This document shows positions 55,175 through 64,000 of a DNA stretch of 64,000 nt, one piece after another; position 1 is the stretch's first letter, and every line of letters begins with the position of its first letter. The stretch covers positions 49,283 through 113,282 of the forward strand of contig AGAU01000193.1 in the NCBI GenBank assembly GCA_000224765.2, in the 5' to 3' direction. The stretch is from SAR324 cluster bacterium JCVI-SC AAA005 (lineage in GTDB: Bacteria; SAR324; NAC60-12). A model generated the notes under the pieces. That model was not told where the DNA came from. It ran no database searches and saw only the letters and a list, made by a program, of their open reading frames with translations. Position numbers and translations under genes: made by a program.

Positions 55175-56950
55175 TCAAACTGTGATTTGCAACTCCCTGC
55201 GATAATGATCAAACAAGGTTGATTTCGAAAGCATTCCCAGGAATCTCTCCTTGCCATCCATTACCGGCAACGCCCAGGCTCCGCTTAGTTCAAATTTATC
55301 TAGAGCTTCTTCAATAGATTCATTCGTGGAAATGATTGGTAAAGAGCGCATGATTGAACCCATGGAAACTATATTGTAGAGATGGGCATCGAATAGATAG
55401 GAGCGGATGTCATCCAAAAAAATAATTCCGATGCAACGATCAGAATCTGCCTCAAGTACCGGAAAGTAATTCCGATGAGCATTTTTAAAGACCTCAACAA
55501 ACTCCCCCAAGAGGGTGCTATCTCGGACTGTTAGGAAATCGTGATCCAGTAAATCCTGAAAATCCCTAGACAGTGATCGTAACAGATGTTGGTCGGACCC
55601 TCTTTTGACAAGATCGCCTTTGAAGATCAAATTTCGAGTGTAAACAGAACCCACTTCCAAAAATGAACTTGTCACCATGGCGCTACTAGCGGTTAACATC
55701 AAGGGAAGAATCAGCGAGTATCCCCCTGTGGATTCCATGACCAGAAAAACCCCTGTCAGAGGCCCATGCATCACACCAGTCACCATTCCTGCCATACCAA
55801 CCAGAGCAAATGCTGCAGGTTCAGCCACACCATCCCAGCCAGTCAATCCTAATATTAAGCCGAAAGACATACCCACCGCACTACCCAACACGAGGCTGGG
55901 AGCAAATACACCTCCTACCCCCCCGGAACCAAGAGTCACGCAACAGGCGATGAATTTCAACATGATGAATAAAAGGACCCATTCCACAGTACGCTGGTCT
56001 ATCTGCGCCAAGAACTCCTGCGTGATATTATAGCCCTCACCAAGCACTGATGGATTGAGATATGCCATTCCCCCAATAATTGCACCTCCAAGAGCAGCCC
56101 TAGCCCAAGGACTACCTACTTTATGAAATTTTTTCTCCGACCAACTGAGGCTTCTGGAAAATGCAATTGAGACGAAGCCTGTCAATATCCCGAGCAAAAC
56201 GCACGCAACCAAGGAAGTAGGGTCGAAGAACTCAAACTCGTGCGTGAATGTAATCTTATTGCCCATCAGGACACGACTAAACTCTGTCGCAGTCACCGCA
56301 GCGATGATCGAGGGCAATACAGTCAATACCGACCACTCCCCAAGAATGATCTCTAATGTAAAAATTAGGCCTGTCAAGGGCGCATTGAATATCGCAGCAA
56401 CCGCACCTGCCACTCCGTAACCAAGTAGTAGTTTGCTGCGGCGCTCATTTGTGTTCAACCAGCGAGCAATTACAGCCCCCCAAGCAGCCCCAATACAAAC
56501 TGTGGGACCTTCCAGTCCAGCGGAATTCCCGGTCCCAACAGTTAATAGGCTTCCGAAAAACCGAGAAAAAATCATTCTTTTTTTCAGATTTCTCGCGTCA
56601 TGTAATACAGCATGAATCACCTCAGGAACTCCGTGTCCTGAAGGATCTCTCAACAGATTTCGAATCATGAAAACAGCTAAACCTGCTCCTAGCGCAGGCA
56701 TCAGGATCTGTCCAAGGTCAGGTAGAAAGAGAATAGATTCCTGCAGGAAATGCACACCCCAGTTCAGGCTAACTGCCAAGACCCCACTACCAGCTCCAAT
56801 GATCAGTGCACAAAGCATCATCACAACAGTTTCACGGGCAGAATGAGCTCGAAAATGTGACAGTCTTTCGCCCTCTCCAAGGGGCGAACTCGGTAGGAGA
56901 GTTTGAAGATCAGTGTGAAGTTTTTGTTTGAATGTAGTCCAAGAGTTCAT
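55175..56950 (-). CDS. ClC-family chloride channel/transporter with C-terminal CBS domains
   Basis: A 591-residue membrane protein. The ClC selectivity-filter motifs are present: GTGNSAGLEGPTVCIG (GREGP-type, with Leu for Arg), GSGGVGGVFAPSLVLG (GxFxP type), and a GSG near GAGSGVLA. After the membrane part (to about residue 450) come two CBS domains, one with DHDFLTVRDSTLLGEFVEVFKN and VLEADSDRCIGIIFLDDI, the other with SIEEALDKFELSGAWALPVMDG. CBS pairs usually sense nucleotides. The gene starts inside the last 14 codons of the HTH-EIIA gene (41-base overlap). Confidence 0.9.
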   Translation of the reverse strand: MNSWTTFKQKLHTDLQTLLPSSPLGEGERLSHFRAHSARETVVMMLCALIIGAGSGVLAVSLNWGVHFLQESILFLPDLGQILMPALGAGLAVFMIRNLLRDPSGHGVPEVIHAVLHDARNLKKRMIFSRFFGSLLTVGTGNSAGLEGPTVCIGAAWGAVIARWLNTNERRSKLLLGYGVAGAVAAIFNAPLTGLIFTLEIILGEWSVLTVLPSIIAAVTATEFSRVLMGNKITFTHEFEFFDPTSLVACVLLGILTGFVSIAFSRSLSWSEKKFHKVGSPWARAALGGAIIGGMAYLNPSVLGEGYNITQEFLAQIDQRTVEWVLLFIMLKFIACCVTLGSGGVGGVFAPSLVLGSAVGMSFGLILGLTGWDGVAEPAAFALVGMAGMVTGVMHGPLTGVFLVMESTGGYSLILPLMLTASSAMVTSSFLEVGSVYTRNLIFKGDLVKRGSDQHLLRSLSRDFQDLLDHDFLTVRDSTLLGEFVEVFKNAHRNYFPVLEADSDRCIGIIFLDDIRSYLFDAHLYNIVSMGSIMRSLPIISTNESIEEALDKFELSGAWALPVMDGKERFLGMLSKSTLFDHYRRELQITV

Positions 56951-57575
56951 CTTGTGCGGGTGCCTGGTGCAGAAAGTCCTCGACGCCTGCTTGCCGCAGC
57001 AGACCAGCTATTTGTGAAAGGATCTTAAGATGGTGAGAAGATTCGGCGCTGAGCAAAAGAAAAAGTATTTTAACGGGTTGTCCGTCTGGTGCGTCCCATT
57101 CGACAGCTGTGGGAAGAAAGAACACATCTACGCGAGATTGGGATTTCGAGATGGGTAGTGGATAACGAGGGTGAGGAACCGCTACTCCTTTGCCTAGAGC
57201 AGTTGATGACTGGTTTTCACGCTCCAACAGGAGTGTTCCCAATTTTTTTGGGGAGATCTTATTAAGTTTTAACTGTTCAGGCAGTTGCCGTAGAACATCA
57301 TCTCGATCTTCACCAACAAGCCCATAATGAGTGCCTCCCAATTCCAAGGCAGTCATCAGATTATCTGAGACCAGATTCCCTTTTTTTCCCAATGAAGATG
57401 AACCCAAGCGGAGATGCTTGGCTTCTGCCCAGGAAATCAGTGTAGCCTGATAAATGAGCGGCTTGCCGTTCCGGATCGTACAAGGGAATTCCCCTTGCTG
57501 AATCCAGCGACGAATCGTTGTTTCTGGCACCCGGAGTAAGTTGACCACCTCCGGGATGGTAAGCATCTGAGCCAT
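56910..57575 (-). CDS. HTH (excisionase-type) DNA-binding domain fused to a PTS EIIA (PtsN/fructose type) domain
   Basis: A 221-residue two-domain protein. Residues ~4-50 form a MerR/excisionase-like winged helix (MLTIPEVVNLLRVPETTIRRWIQQGEFPCTIRNGKPLIY). Residues ~75-218 are an EIIA-type domain with the phosphorylatable His135 in LGKGVAVPHPRYP and the closing KILSQIAGLLR block. No EIIB or EIIC partner is near, so it should be a regulator charged by the PTS phosphorelay (EI-NPr) rather than a sugar transporter subunit. It overlaps the ClC channel gene by 41 bases, so the two are made together; PtsN-type proteins control potassium transport in other bacteria. Confidence 0.85.
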   Translation of the reverse strand: MAQMLTIPEVVNLLRVPETTIRRWIQQGEFPCTIRNGKPLIYQATLISWAEAKHLRLGSSSLGKKGNLVSDNLMTALELGGTHYGLVGEDRDDVLRQLPEQLKLNKISPKKLGTLLLERENQSSTALGKGVAVPHPRYPLPISKSQSRVDVFFLPTAVEWDAPDGQPVKILFLLLSAESSHHLKILSQIAGLLRQAGVEDFLHQAPAQDELLDYIQTKTSH

Positions 57576-57804
57576 GATTTTTGACTAAATAAAAATCAAC
57601 TGCAAATTGATTTCCAAATAGTAACTATTTTTCCTGTTTACTGAAAACGAAAATTAATGATCAGAATTTTTAGCAAATTCCAAAAGGCTTTCAAGATCGT
57701 CAGATTTGCTAGTACCAACCTTGCAGCAATGGTCCAAATTTGTCATGATTCATTAATTGATTTCAAGCTACTTCACTAAACTTTTAATTTCACTTGAATT
57801 TTTC

Positions 57805-60687
57805 ATGCCTACACCATCCAGCTTGCTCAAAGAAACAAATCATCTGCACCCATTTGCAGATTTTGTCCACCGCCACATTGGGCCCAATCAAGCTCAGCAA
57901 CAAGCAATGCTTCAGTTCCTTGAATTAAAATCTCTTGAGGATTTGCTAGAAAAAACCGTTCCTTATAACATTCTTCAGCAGCAAAGTAAGCTTGAACTAA
58001 ACCCCGCAAGTGAAGAGCAGGCGCTGAATGAGTTGAAATTGATGATGGAGGCCAACCAACTTTGGCAGAGTTTTCTTGGTCAGGGCTACTATGGAACACA
58101 CCTACCCGCCGTAATTCGTCGGAACTTGTTGGAAAATCCTGGATGGTACACCGCTTATACCCCCTACCAGGCGGAGATTGCCCAAGGAAGACTGGAAGCC
58201 CTGCTCAATTTTCAGCAGATGGTCTTGGATCTCACAGCAATGGAGGTAGCCAATGCCTCACTGCTGGATGAAGCAACTGCAGCTGCCGAAGCGATGACAC
58301 TATGTAAACGCCACTCCAAGAAAAAAAGTAACCAGTTTTTTGTCGATTGCAACGTGCACTTACAGACCCTCGATCTTCTTCAGACCCGAGCAAAACCGAT
58401 GAACATTCACTTGGTGGTTGGAGATCCATTAAAAATACCAAGTGGGGACTATTTTGGAGCCTTATTACAGTATCCCAATACATTTGGGGCATTTACTAAT
58501 TGGTCAGAATGGATCGCGGCCATGCACCAGCAAGAAGTCGTGGTCGCTATGGCTACGGACTTGCTCAGCCTAACGCTCCTGAAACCACCAGGAGAGATGG
58601 GTGCTGATATTGTCTTTGGCAGTGCCCAACGGTTTGGGGTACCCATGGGATACGGCGGACCACATGCTGCCTTTCTGGCAACTCGTGACACCTTGAAAAG
58701 ATCTTTGCCCGGAAGATTGATCGGTGTTTCTCAAGATCGGCAGGGTAAGCTTGCCTTACGCATGGCTTTGCAGACCCGTGAACAGCACATCCGCCGCGAA
58801 AAAGCCACCAGCAATATCTGTACAGCACAAGTTCTGCTCGCTGTCATCGCAGCTTTTTATGCAATTTATCATGGCCCCGAAGGTCTCAAAAAAATCGCGC
58901 GAAGGACTCATACCCTTACTGTACTACTTCGAGAAGGTCTAGATCAGGGAGGCTTTGTATCGAATGATCAGTTTTTTGATACTCTTTGCATCGATACCAA
59001 AACACAACAGCCAGAAATTCTTCAAAGGGCACATGAAGCTAAGATAAATCTTCGTCTGGTCGATGCCGGCCACCTCGGAGTCAGTCTGGACGAAACAACG
59101 ACACCAGAAGATGTCAGCAAGCTTCTCAGAGTTTTTGGAGTAGAAGCGGATTTAGATGCATTACTCAGTAAAGTTAACTCTTCTGGTGTCGGCATTCCAG
59201 AAAACTTACGAAGAGAATCTGATTTCTTGAGTCATCCTGTTTTTCACCGATACCACTCCGAAACAGAATTGATGCGCTACCTCAGAAGGCTGGAGGAGAA
59301 GGATCTGGCACTGAATCGGGCCATGATTCCGTTGGGTTCCTGCACAATGAAATTGAACGCCAGCGCTGAAATGATCCCAGTGACCTGGAAAAGTGTAGGG
59401 TCTCTTCATCCATTTGTGCCCGTGGAGCAGGCGCAAGGAATGCAGAAAATGATTCATCAACTGGAAGATTGGCTAATCCAATTGACCGGTTTTGATGCCA
59501 TTTCCATGCAGCCCAACTCCGGAGCTCAAGGTGAGTATGCAGGATTGCTGACAATCCGCAACTATCATATTTCTCGTGGAGAAGCACATCGTCACATCTG
59601 TCTGATTCCCAGCTCTGCCCATGGAACCAATCCAGCTAGTGCCCAGATGGCGGGAATGAGAGTATTGGTAGTCAACTGCGACTCCCAAGGAAATGTAGAC
59701 GTCAATGATCTTCGCCAAAAAGCTGAAGCACACGCTGGCGAATTAGCGGCTTTGATGGTGACCTATCCTTCAACTCATGGGGTTTTTGAAGAAGAAATCT
59801 GCAGTATCTGTGAAACTATCCGAGGCTATGGTGGACAAGTCTACATGGACGGAGCTAACCTGAATGCACTGGTAGGTGTTGCCCAACCGGGTCAATTTGG
59901 GCCAGATGTGATGCACTTTAATCTGCACAAGACCTTCTGCATTCCACATGGAGGTGGGGGCCCTGGAATGGGCCCAATTGGAGTCCGTTCTCACCTAGCA
60001 CCATATCTGCCGAATCACTCCATAATAGAGGTCGCCGAAAATCGAACAGGTGGGGCTGTTTCTGCTGCACCTTGGGGAAGTCCAAGCATCCTGCCAATCT
60101 CCTGGATGTACATTCGCATGATGGGGGGAGCGAACTTGCGCACCGCCTCTCAGGTTGCTATCCTAAATGCAAACTATATGGCGGAGCGACTGAGTGGTGC
60201 TTATCCAATCCTCTATCGTGGTCGCAACGGCCGCTTAGCACATGAGTGTATCCTGGACATCCGACCACTGAAGAGCAATTCTGGAATCTCTGAGGAAGAC
60301 ATCGCAAAGCGACTAATGGATTATGGATTTCACGCACCCACCATGTCCTGGCCTGTTGCTGGAACCTTGATGATTGAGCCTACAGAAAGTGAATCCAAAG
60401 AAGAGCTGGATCGTTTCTGTGATGCAATGCTCAAGATCCGAGAAGAAGTCCGCCAAGTGGAAGAGGGGAACTGGCCTTTGGAGGATAACCCGTTGGTCAA
60501 TGCTCCGCACACTCAATTGAACCTGACCGCTGAGGTCTGGCCCCATCCTTACAGTCGAGAAATCGCAGCCTATCCCCTGCCAGGCATGCAGGTCCAAAAA
60601 TTCTGGCCTACGGTCAATCGAATCGACAACGCCTTTGGAGACCGTAACCTGGTTTGCTCTTGCCCAACAGTGGAATCATACCGATGA
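57805..60687 (+). CDS. gcvP: Glycine dehydrogenase (decarboxylating), P-protein of the glycine cleavage system
   Basis: A 960-residue single-chain P-protein. Start at the ATG at 57,805, leading into [14 protein letters not shown], the usual N-terminus; the earlier in-frame TTG at 57,757 adds 16 unusual residues. The PLP lysine is in [19 protein letters not shown]. Other blocks include [31 protein letters not shown] and [17 protein letters not shown]. It releases CO2 from glycine and passes the aminomethyl group to GcvH. gcvT, gcvH and lpd are not in the window. No glycine riboswitch was recognised in the 230-base leader. The next gene starts in its stop codon. Confidence 0.95.
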   Translation: MPTPSSLLKETNHLHPFADFVHRHIGPNQAQQQAMLQFLELKSLEDLLEKTVPYNILQQQSKLELNPASEEQALNELKLMMEANQLWQSFLGQGYYGTHLPAVIRRNLLENPGWYTAYTPYQAEIAQGRLEALLNFQQMVLDLTAMEVANASLLDEATAAAEAMTLCKRHSKKKSNQFFVDCNVHLQTLDLLQTRAKPMNIHLVVGDPLKIPSGDYFGALLQYPNTFGAFTNWSEWIAAMHQQEVVVAMATDLLSLTLLKPPGEMGADIVFGSAQRFGVPMGYGGPHAAFLATRDTLKRSLPGRLIGVSQDRQGKLALRMALQTREQHIRREKATSNICTAQVLLAVIAAFYAIYHGPEGLKKIARRTHTLTVLLREGLDQGGFVSNDQFFDTLCIDTKTQQPEILQRAHEAKINLRLVDAGHLGVSLDETTTPEDVSKLLRVFGVEADLDALLSKVNSSGVGIPENLRRESDFLSHPVFHRYHSETELMRYLRRLEEKDLALNRAMIPLGSCTMKLNASAEMIPVTWKSVGSLHPFVPVEQAQGMQKMIHQLEDWLIQLTGFDAISMQPNSGAQGEYAGLLTIRNYHISRGEAHRHICLIPSSAHGTNPASAQMAGMRVLVVNCDSQGNVDVNDLRQKAEAHAGELAALMVTYPSTHGVFEEEICSICETIRGYGGQVYMDGANLNALVGVAQPGQFGPDVMHFNLHKTFCIPHGGGGPGMGPIGVRSHLAPYLPNHSIIEVAENRTGGAVSAAPWGSPSILPISWMYIRMMGGANLRTASQVAILNANYMAERLSGAYPILYRGRNGRLAHECILDIRPLKSNSGISEEDIAKRLMDYGFHAPTMSWPVAGTLMIEPTESESKEELDRFCDAMLKIREEVRQVEEGNWPLEDNPLVNAPHTQLNLTAEVWPHPYSREIAAYPLPGMQVQKFWPTVNRIDNAFGDRNLVCSCPTVESYR

Positions 60688-61424
60688 TGGAGGAAGCAGA
60701 ATTTCAAACTGGTATTTTTGAGGAGATGCCTTTTGAGCAATATCAACAAGCCCGAGGGTTGAATCAGTCGACCCTCAAGCAGATTTTCCGTCCTGGGAAA
60801 TATTATAACTCACACGGTGTCTTGATCGGAAATGCAGGCCACTGTCTCATGCTCGAACCTGAAAGATTTGAAAGGGATTATCAGCGACTTGCTCAAGGAA
60901 TTTCGCTCAGAAAGTTAAAAAAACTGGAACCAGAGCAAGGTTCATCTAGTGAAAAATCTCATCCAATAATGCTGCCCACCAACATTTGGGATATATTGAT
61001 GAATGCGCAAAATGCGGTCAATACCCATCCTAAGGCCAGTTGGATGTTGGAAAACAGTCTCAAGGAAGTCTCCCTTTTCTGGGAAGCCCCTGAGAACAGC
61101 TTGCGCTGTAAGGGCCGACTGGACTTGTTCTGTCCGGAGAAAGCCTTCATCGCGGATCTCAAATTTTCCTATCGGACCACCACAGAGGCTAATACACAGT
61201 GGCACTATGCATTTCAGGCCGCCTGGTACCGTCAGGGCATTTACCAAATCACTGGCGAATGGCTTCCTTTCTACCTGATCTTTGTAGAGCGCAACACTCC
61301 ATACAGGGTGGTGGTGGCCAAATTGGAGAAAGAAACCCTCGAGGTTGGTGATCGATTGTTGCAAGAGTCTTTGGTAGAGTACCACGCATATGCGGCCCCC
61401 CCTGAATTTGACGATCTAGCTTGA
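60684..61424 (+). CDS. PD-(D/E)XK nuclease, RecE/exodeoxyribonuclease VIII-like (DUF3799 type)
   Basis: A 246-residue protein starting at the ATG that overlaps the gcvP stop (ATGA). The layout is that of RecE-type exonucleases: [10 protein letters not shown] near the start, [15 protein letters not shown] with His53, then the active-site core [20 protein letters not shown] with Asp147, Asp158 and Lys160, and the [11 protein letters not shown] helix with Gln178. RecE degrades double-stranded DNA 5' to 3' and works with an annealing protein in phages. No annealing protein or other phage gene is close, so this is either a captured phage gene or a chromosomal DNA-repair relative. Confidence 0.78.
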   Translation: MMEEAEFQTGIFEEMPFEQYQQARGLNQSTLKQIFRPGKYYNSHGVLIGNAGHCLMLEPERFERDYQRLAQGISLRKLKKLEPEQGSSSEKSHPIMLPTNIWDILMNAQNAVNTHPKASWMLENSLKEVSLFWEAPENSLRCKGRLDLFCPEKAFIADLKFSYRTTTEANTQWHYAFQAAWYRQGIYQITGEWLPFYLIFVERNTPYRVVVAKLEKETLEVGDRLLQESLVEYHAYAAPPEFDDLA

Positions 61425-61486
61425 CCGCTAACTATTGCTGAAAATGGGACTTTGAGATTCATTCAAACCTTCATCCAAAAGACAAC

Positions 61487-61843
61487 ATGGCTTTTCTACA
61501 AATTCTGATCTTGGCTGCTATTTTAGGTTTATTTATTGGGGCTTTCACTTTGCTGCTGGCCGGCGGTGAACGGGCTGAACGTTACCCTGGATTGGCGGTC
61601 ATTCCGGGGGCTCTGGTTGGATTGGACCTGGGTTTGACGTCACAGTGGGGAGAGTTTAGTCTGCTGTTGATTGGAGGATTGACAGGATATTTTCTGATGC
61701 TTGGCTTTTGGCGTGATCGTCCAGCGATCCATGGTTTGTTGCCCTTGAACAACCAAAGTGCTAACTCAGGCAACACAGTGCTCAGTGATTCAACTTCAGC
61801 AATCGATGGAAAGTTGGAAGATAAATTGGCCAACTACATCTGA
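61487..61843 (+). CDS. Small membrane protein, unknown function
   Basis: A 118-residue protein with three hydrophobic segments in the first ~75 residues (LQILILAAILGLFIGAFTLLL, a Gly-rich LAVIPGALVGLDLG, and LLLIGGLTGYFLMLGF) and a polar Ser/Asn-rich C-terminal tail. I do not recognise a family. It begins 62 bases after the RecE-like gene in the same direction. Codon use and the reasonable membrane pattern support a real gene, but this is less sure than its neighbours. Confidence 0.55.
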   Translation: MAFLQILILAAILGLFIGAFTLLLAGGERAERYPGLAVIPGALVGLDLGLTSQWGEFSLLLIGGLTGYFLMLGFWRDRPAIHGLLPLNNQSANSGNTVLSDSTSAIDGKLEDKLANYI

Positions 61844-61929
61844 AAGCTGTCTGGATCCAAGCAGTTAGCTCCCCTCTCAATGATGGTAGTGTAGCAAGAT
61901 GTTTCGAGGAGCTATTTAGGAGCACTTTA

Positions 61930-62580
61930 CCACCCCCCCTGTACTGTTTGTCCGAGGTCAGCATTTTTTTTAGATCAGGACCCACTGTCTGGGCTTCATG
62001 TAACCCACATTGACCACATTTTGAAGTCGTTTGGCCAGCAAGAATTTTCCATTCTAACATCTTTACAAATGTCAAAGCGTCATGCGTTATCAAGATTTGA
62101 TGCGAAAGTCTTTGCTAGGCCTCAAGTTCTAAAAGCAAACCAGGCTCCGCAAATTGCTGGGGAACATTTTTCGTGAAGGACTGATATTGTAGAAAATTGA
62201 GACAGTTGGACAACTGGTCCCTATACCTCTTTCTATCACTAGTTTGCGTCAGCTTCAGTTCAAACAGTATCAATTGCTGAAACTGGAAATACAGCAACAT
62301 AAATCAAATTTGAGACTTTTCAAAGCCTACCATATTGCCTGAAAAACCCAAGGATTCAGTCAAGCTACCGCCTTGAATATTGAACTACAGCGAAAGAATG
62401 TGCAAAATGAGCTGGATGCTCATTTCATAGATCTTCCTGATCAGGTATGTCTAATGGATGATGTGATTACTTAGGGGGCTACCCTGAACGCGATCACACA
62501 TGTTCTGAAAAATTAGGTGTTACTTTTGTCGGCAGTTTGATGCTTGCTCGACGTGTATTGGATTCCTATGGCAAACATTC
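61930..62580 (+). pseudogene. Relic of a ComF-family phosphoribosyltransferase
   Basis: Ordered ComF pieces appear on the plus strand. Near 61,937 there is PCTVCPR, a zinc-finger-like pair. Near 62,085 there is RYQDLMRKSLLGLKF, a stop, then TRLRKLLGNIFREGL. From 62,205 one frame reads VGQLVPIPLSITSLRQLQFKQYQLL and, after a TGA, KTQGFSQATALNIELQRKNVQNE. The PRPP-binding region DQVCLMDDVIT, a TAG, then GATLNAITHVLKN follows. A frame change then gives GVTFVGSLMLARRVL. ComF-type proteins aid DNA uptake or phosphoribosyl transfer. Three stops and shifts make it inactive. Confidence 0.78.
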
Positions 62581-63615
62581 ATGGCTTCTTCCTTTCTCTC
62601 CAATCCAATCAACCAAAGACGGCTGAGGGCTTTCAGAGCTAACCGAAGGAGCTACTGGTCACTCTGGTTCTTCCTCTTTCTCTTCTTTTTCAGCTTACTA
62701 GCGGAACTAATTTCCAATGACAAACCGCTATTGATTAGCTTTGACGGAGAGTTTTACACACCTTTTTTAGTGGAGTATTCCGAGACTCAATTTGGCGGAG
62801 AATTTGCGACCGAAGCTGAATATACTGACCCCTTTGTCAAGGATCTGATCGAAGAAAAGGGTTGGATTCTCTGGCCAATGATTCGCTACAGCTATGACAC
62901 GATCAACTACAGCCTTAGTGTCCCTGCTCCAGCCCCTCCTTCCACTGAAAACTGGCTTGGAACCGACGACCAGGGACGGGACGTGATGGCGCGCTTGATC
63001 TACGGCTTTCGCATCTCGGTCCTGTTTGGACTCTGCTTGACGATCTTCAGTTCGATAATTGGGGTAGCTTTTGGGGCCCTCCAAGGCTACTACGGAGGTT
63101 GGGTCGATTTGGGTGGTCAACGCTTTATTGAGGTATGGTCTGGACTACCAGTGTTATTTTTATTGATCATCCTCTCGAGCTTCGTGGAACCCAATTTCTG
63201 GTGGCTGCTCGGCATCATGCTCCTGTTCAGTTGGATGGGACTTGTCGGGGTCGTGCGGGCAGAGTTTCTAAGGGGCCGGAATCTGGAATATGTCCGGGCC
63301 GCCCAAGCCCTTGGATTGAGCAACGCCACGATTATGCGTCGTCATATCCTTCCTAACGCAATGGTCGCTACCCTTACCTTCCTACCCTTTCTGCTCAACA
63401 ACTCAATCACCACGCTGACCTCGCTCGACTTCCTGGGGTTTGGCCTCCCAGTTGGTTCACCATCTCTAGGTGAACTGCTTGCTCAGGGAAAAGCCAATAT
63501 CCACGCTCCTTGGCTAGGCCTCTCCGGTTTTTTGGTATTGGCCTTGATGCTCAGCCTACTCGTATTCATCGGTGAAGGAGTGCGCGATGCCTTTGATCCA
63601 CGGCATCGCGGATAA
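62581..63615 (+). CDS. yejE: ABC transporter permease, YejE/DppC type
   Basis: A 344-residue permease with six membrane segments. The first helix is WSLWFFLFLFFFSLLAELISN, then a ~90-residue external loop with FYTPFLVEYSETQFGGEF and ILWPMIRYSYDTINY, a YejE hallmark. The conserved NWLGTDDQGRDVMARLIYGFRISVLFG follows. The EAA loop is RAAQALGLSNATIMRRHILPNAMVATL and the end is GEGVRDAFDPR. In E. coli YejABEF imports microcin C. Here the receptor, YejB and YejF are not beside it: a ComF relic lies upstream and a lipoprotein gene downstream. It may still function with subunits encoded elsewhere. Confidence 0.87.
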   Translation: MASSFLSNPINQRRLRAFRANRRSYWSLWFFLFLFFFSLLAELISNDKPLLISFDGEFYTPFLVEYSETQFGGEFATEAEYTDPFVKDLIEEKGWILWPMIRYSYDTINYSLSVPAPAPPSTENWLGTDDQGRDVMARLIYGFRISVLFGLCLTIFSSIIGVAFGALQGYYGGWVDLGGQRFIEVWSGLPVLFLLIILSSFVEPNFWWLLGIMLLFSWMGLVGVVRAEFLRGRNLEYVRAAQALGLSNATIMRRHILPNAMVATLTFLPFLLNNSITTLTSLDFLGFGLPVGSPSLGELLAQGKANIHAPWLGLSGFLVLALMLSLLVFIGEGVRDAFDPRHRG

Positions 63616-63680
63616 TCAACCCAACTCGCTTTGCCCACAACCAAAAATTCGTAATCAATTTAAAATCACTTCTTGATTGC

Positions 63681-63702
63681 TGAGCTATAGTGAGCTCATT
63701 TT
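63681..63702 (+). terminator. Weak rho-independent terminator after the YejE-type gene
   Basis: TGAGCT, loop ATAGTG, AGCTCA, followed by TTTTG. The stem is six pairs with two GC pairs in the middle and the T run is four long, so it is a weak candidate. It lies 65 bases after the stop codon. Confidence 0.45.
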
Positions 63703-63799
63703 GTGCAGAAATCGCGAAATTTTTATGATAATCAACCGTTAGAACTTAATTTTTCAGAAGCCGTTACTATCTTAACAATTAGCAAATAATGTATTCACT

Positions 63800-64000
63800 A
63801 TGCTTAAATCTATGACCACAACAAAACAGAGATTCCCATTTCATCTCTGTAGTTTGTGGCTAATTTTACTTTCTCTTCTATTGAGCACCTGTGCTCCGGT
63901 TCCCAAAGAGGGAGAGTTTGTAGAGAAGGCCTCCCTCACACTGACCCTTCAGCATCGCAGTTCAGAACGCAGCGCCCGTGCTGGTTCAAGTTCTCGTGCC
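63800..64000 (+). CDS. Lipoprotein, N-terminus only (runs off the window)
   Basis: From the ATG at 63,800 the frame is open to the window end (67 codons). Residues ~14-32 form a lipoprotein signal peptide with a Leu-rich core ending LLSTC, so Cys32 is the likely lipidated residue (a later in-frame ATG at codon 5 would also give it). The mature start is APVPKEGEF and then a Ser/Arg-rich stretch. Too little is visible to name a family. A family-5 receptor for the YejE-type permease is not suggested by what can be seen. Confidence 0.6.
   Translation, partial: MLKSMTTTKQRFPFHLCSLWLILLSLLLSTCAPVPKEGEFVEKASLTLTLQHRSSERSARAGSSSRA

Noticed and set aside
57757..57804. Longer N-terminus for GcvP from a TTG
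   Set aside because: The P-protein family begins close to the ATG at 57,805; the extra 16 residues have no match and the TTG has no ribosome-binding site.
57576..57804. Possible glycine riboswitch before gcvP
   Set aside because: The leader is short and AT-rich and I could not find the conserved paired regions of glycine aptamers.
58449..60597. Several long antisense frames within gcvP
   Set aside because: They mirror the codon pattern of the true gene and show no domain or start signal.
60654..60683. Longer N-terminus for the RecE-like nuclease
   Set aside because: It would overlap gcvP by 34 bases, while the ATGA junction at 60,684 gives a standard coupled start.
1..64000. CRISPR arrays, tRNA, rRNA, insertion sequences
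   Set aside because: No repeat-spacer series, cloverleaf, ribosomal sequence, transposase or terminal inverted repeats were recognised by eye; a covariance-model search would be needed to exclude small RNAs.

Overview
The window reads as a chromosome segment of a Gram-negative, probably marine, heterotrophic bacterium. LolA, LptF, lipoproteins and a PrkA-SpoVR-YeaH operon show two membranes and a proteobacterial-type gene set. Dense transporters for sugars, sugar acids and amino sugars, together with a phytanoyl-CoA dioxygenase-type enzyme and a sulfatase, look like a SAR324 or deltaproteobacterial-like lineage. That placement is an impression from gene content, not something proven here. No rRNA, tRNA, CRISPR array or intact insertion sequence was recognised.

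Layout. (1) Positions 1-13,060 hold sugar and sugar-acid genes: a ribose-type ABC transporter (receptor and permease) with a LacI regulator, an aminotransferase, a 2-hydroxyacid dehydrogenase, a D-erythronate dehydrogenase-like SDR, D-mannonate dehydratase (ManD), a Gfo/Idh oxidoreductase and an LLM flavin oxidoreductase. Broken genes lie among them: an RraA-like aldolase, an L-idonate 5-dehydrogenase, and TRAP DctM and DctP relics. (2) Positions 13,830-17,400 are an AT-rich island with an LtaS-like membrane phosphotransferase/sulfatase-fold protein and a small lipoprotein. (3) Positions 17,400-34,000 are one long rightward block: a broken GntR regulator, a PhyH dioxygenase, an N-acylglucosamine 2-epimerase, NagB, a family-5 binding protein, permease B, a sulfatase, permease C, two ATPases, NagA, UxaC, UxuB and an Ldh-type dehydrogenase. 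(4) Positions 34,000-49,130 are housekeeping and stress genes: MsrB, FIST, GST, CsaA, PrkA/SpoVR/YeaH with an HTH regulator, a nitronate monooxygenase-like protein and PhoH. (5) Positions 49,270-55,170 are an envelope operon: PlsC, a TerB-like protein, an AI-2E-type permease, Gfo/Idh, LptF, LolA and a DUF3750 protein. (6) Positions 55,170-64,000 hold a ClC channel overlapping an HTH-EIIA fusion, GcvP overlapping a RecE-like PD-(D/E)XK nuclease, a ComF relic, an orphan YejE-type permease and a lipoprotein cut by the window end.

How the genes fit together. The 18.1-34.0 kb block is the most coherent system. Imported material would be desulfated by a sulfatase with no export signal. The hexosamine half would pass through NagA and NagB, and the uronate half through UxaC and UxuB to mannonate, which ManD at 8.1-9.3 kb would dehydrate to 2-keto-3-deoxygluconate. 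The set suggests uptake and cytoplasmic breakdown of sulfated, uronate-containing amino-sugar oligosaccharides such as glycosaminoglycan fragments. This is an inference. No polysaccharide lyase, unsaturated glucuronyl hydrolase, GlcNAc kinase, KDG kinase or sulfatase-maturing enzyme is present in the window.

Seven genes are clearly decayed (RraA, DctM, IdnD, DctP, GntR, a dienelactone-hydrolase-like gene and ComF). Five of them lie in the first 18.1 kb, so the aldonate and TRAP part of the locus appears to be eroding while the amino-sugar and uronate operon is intact.
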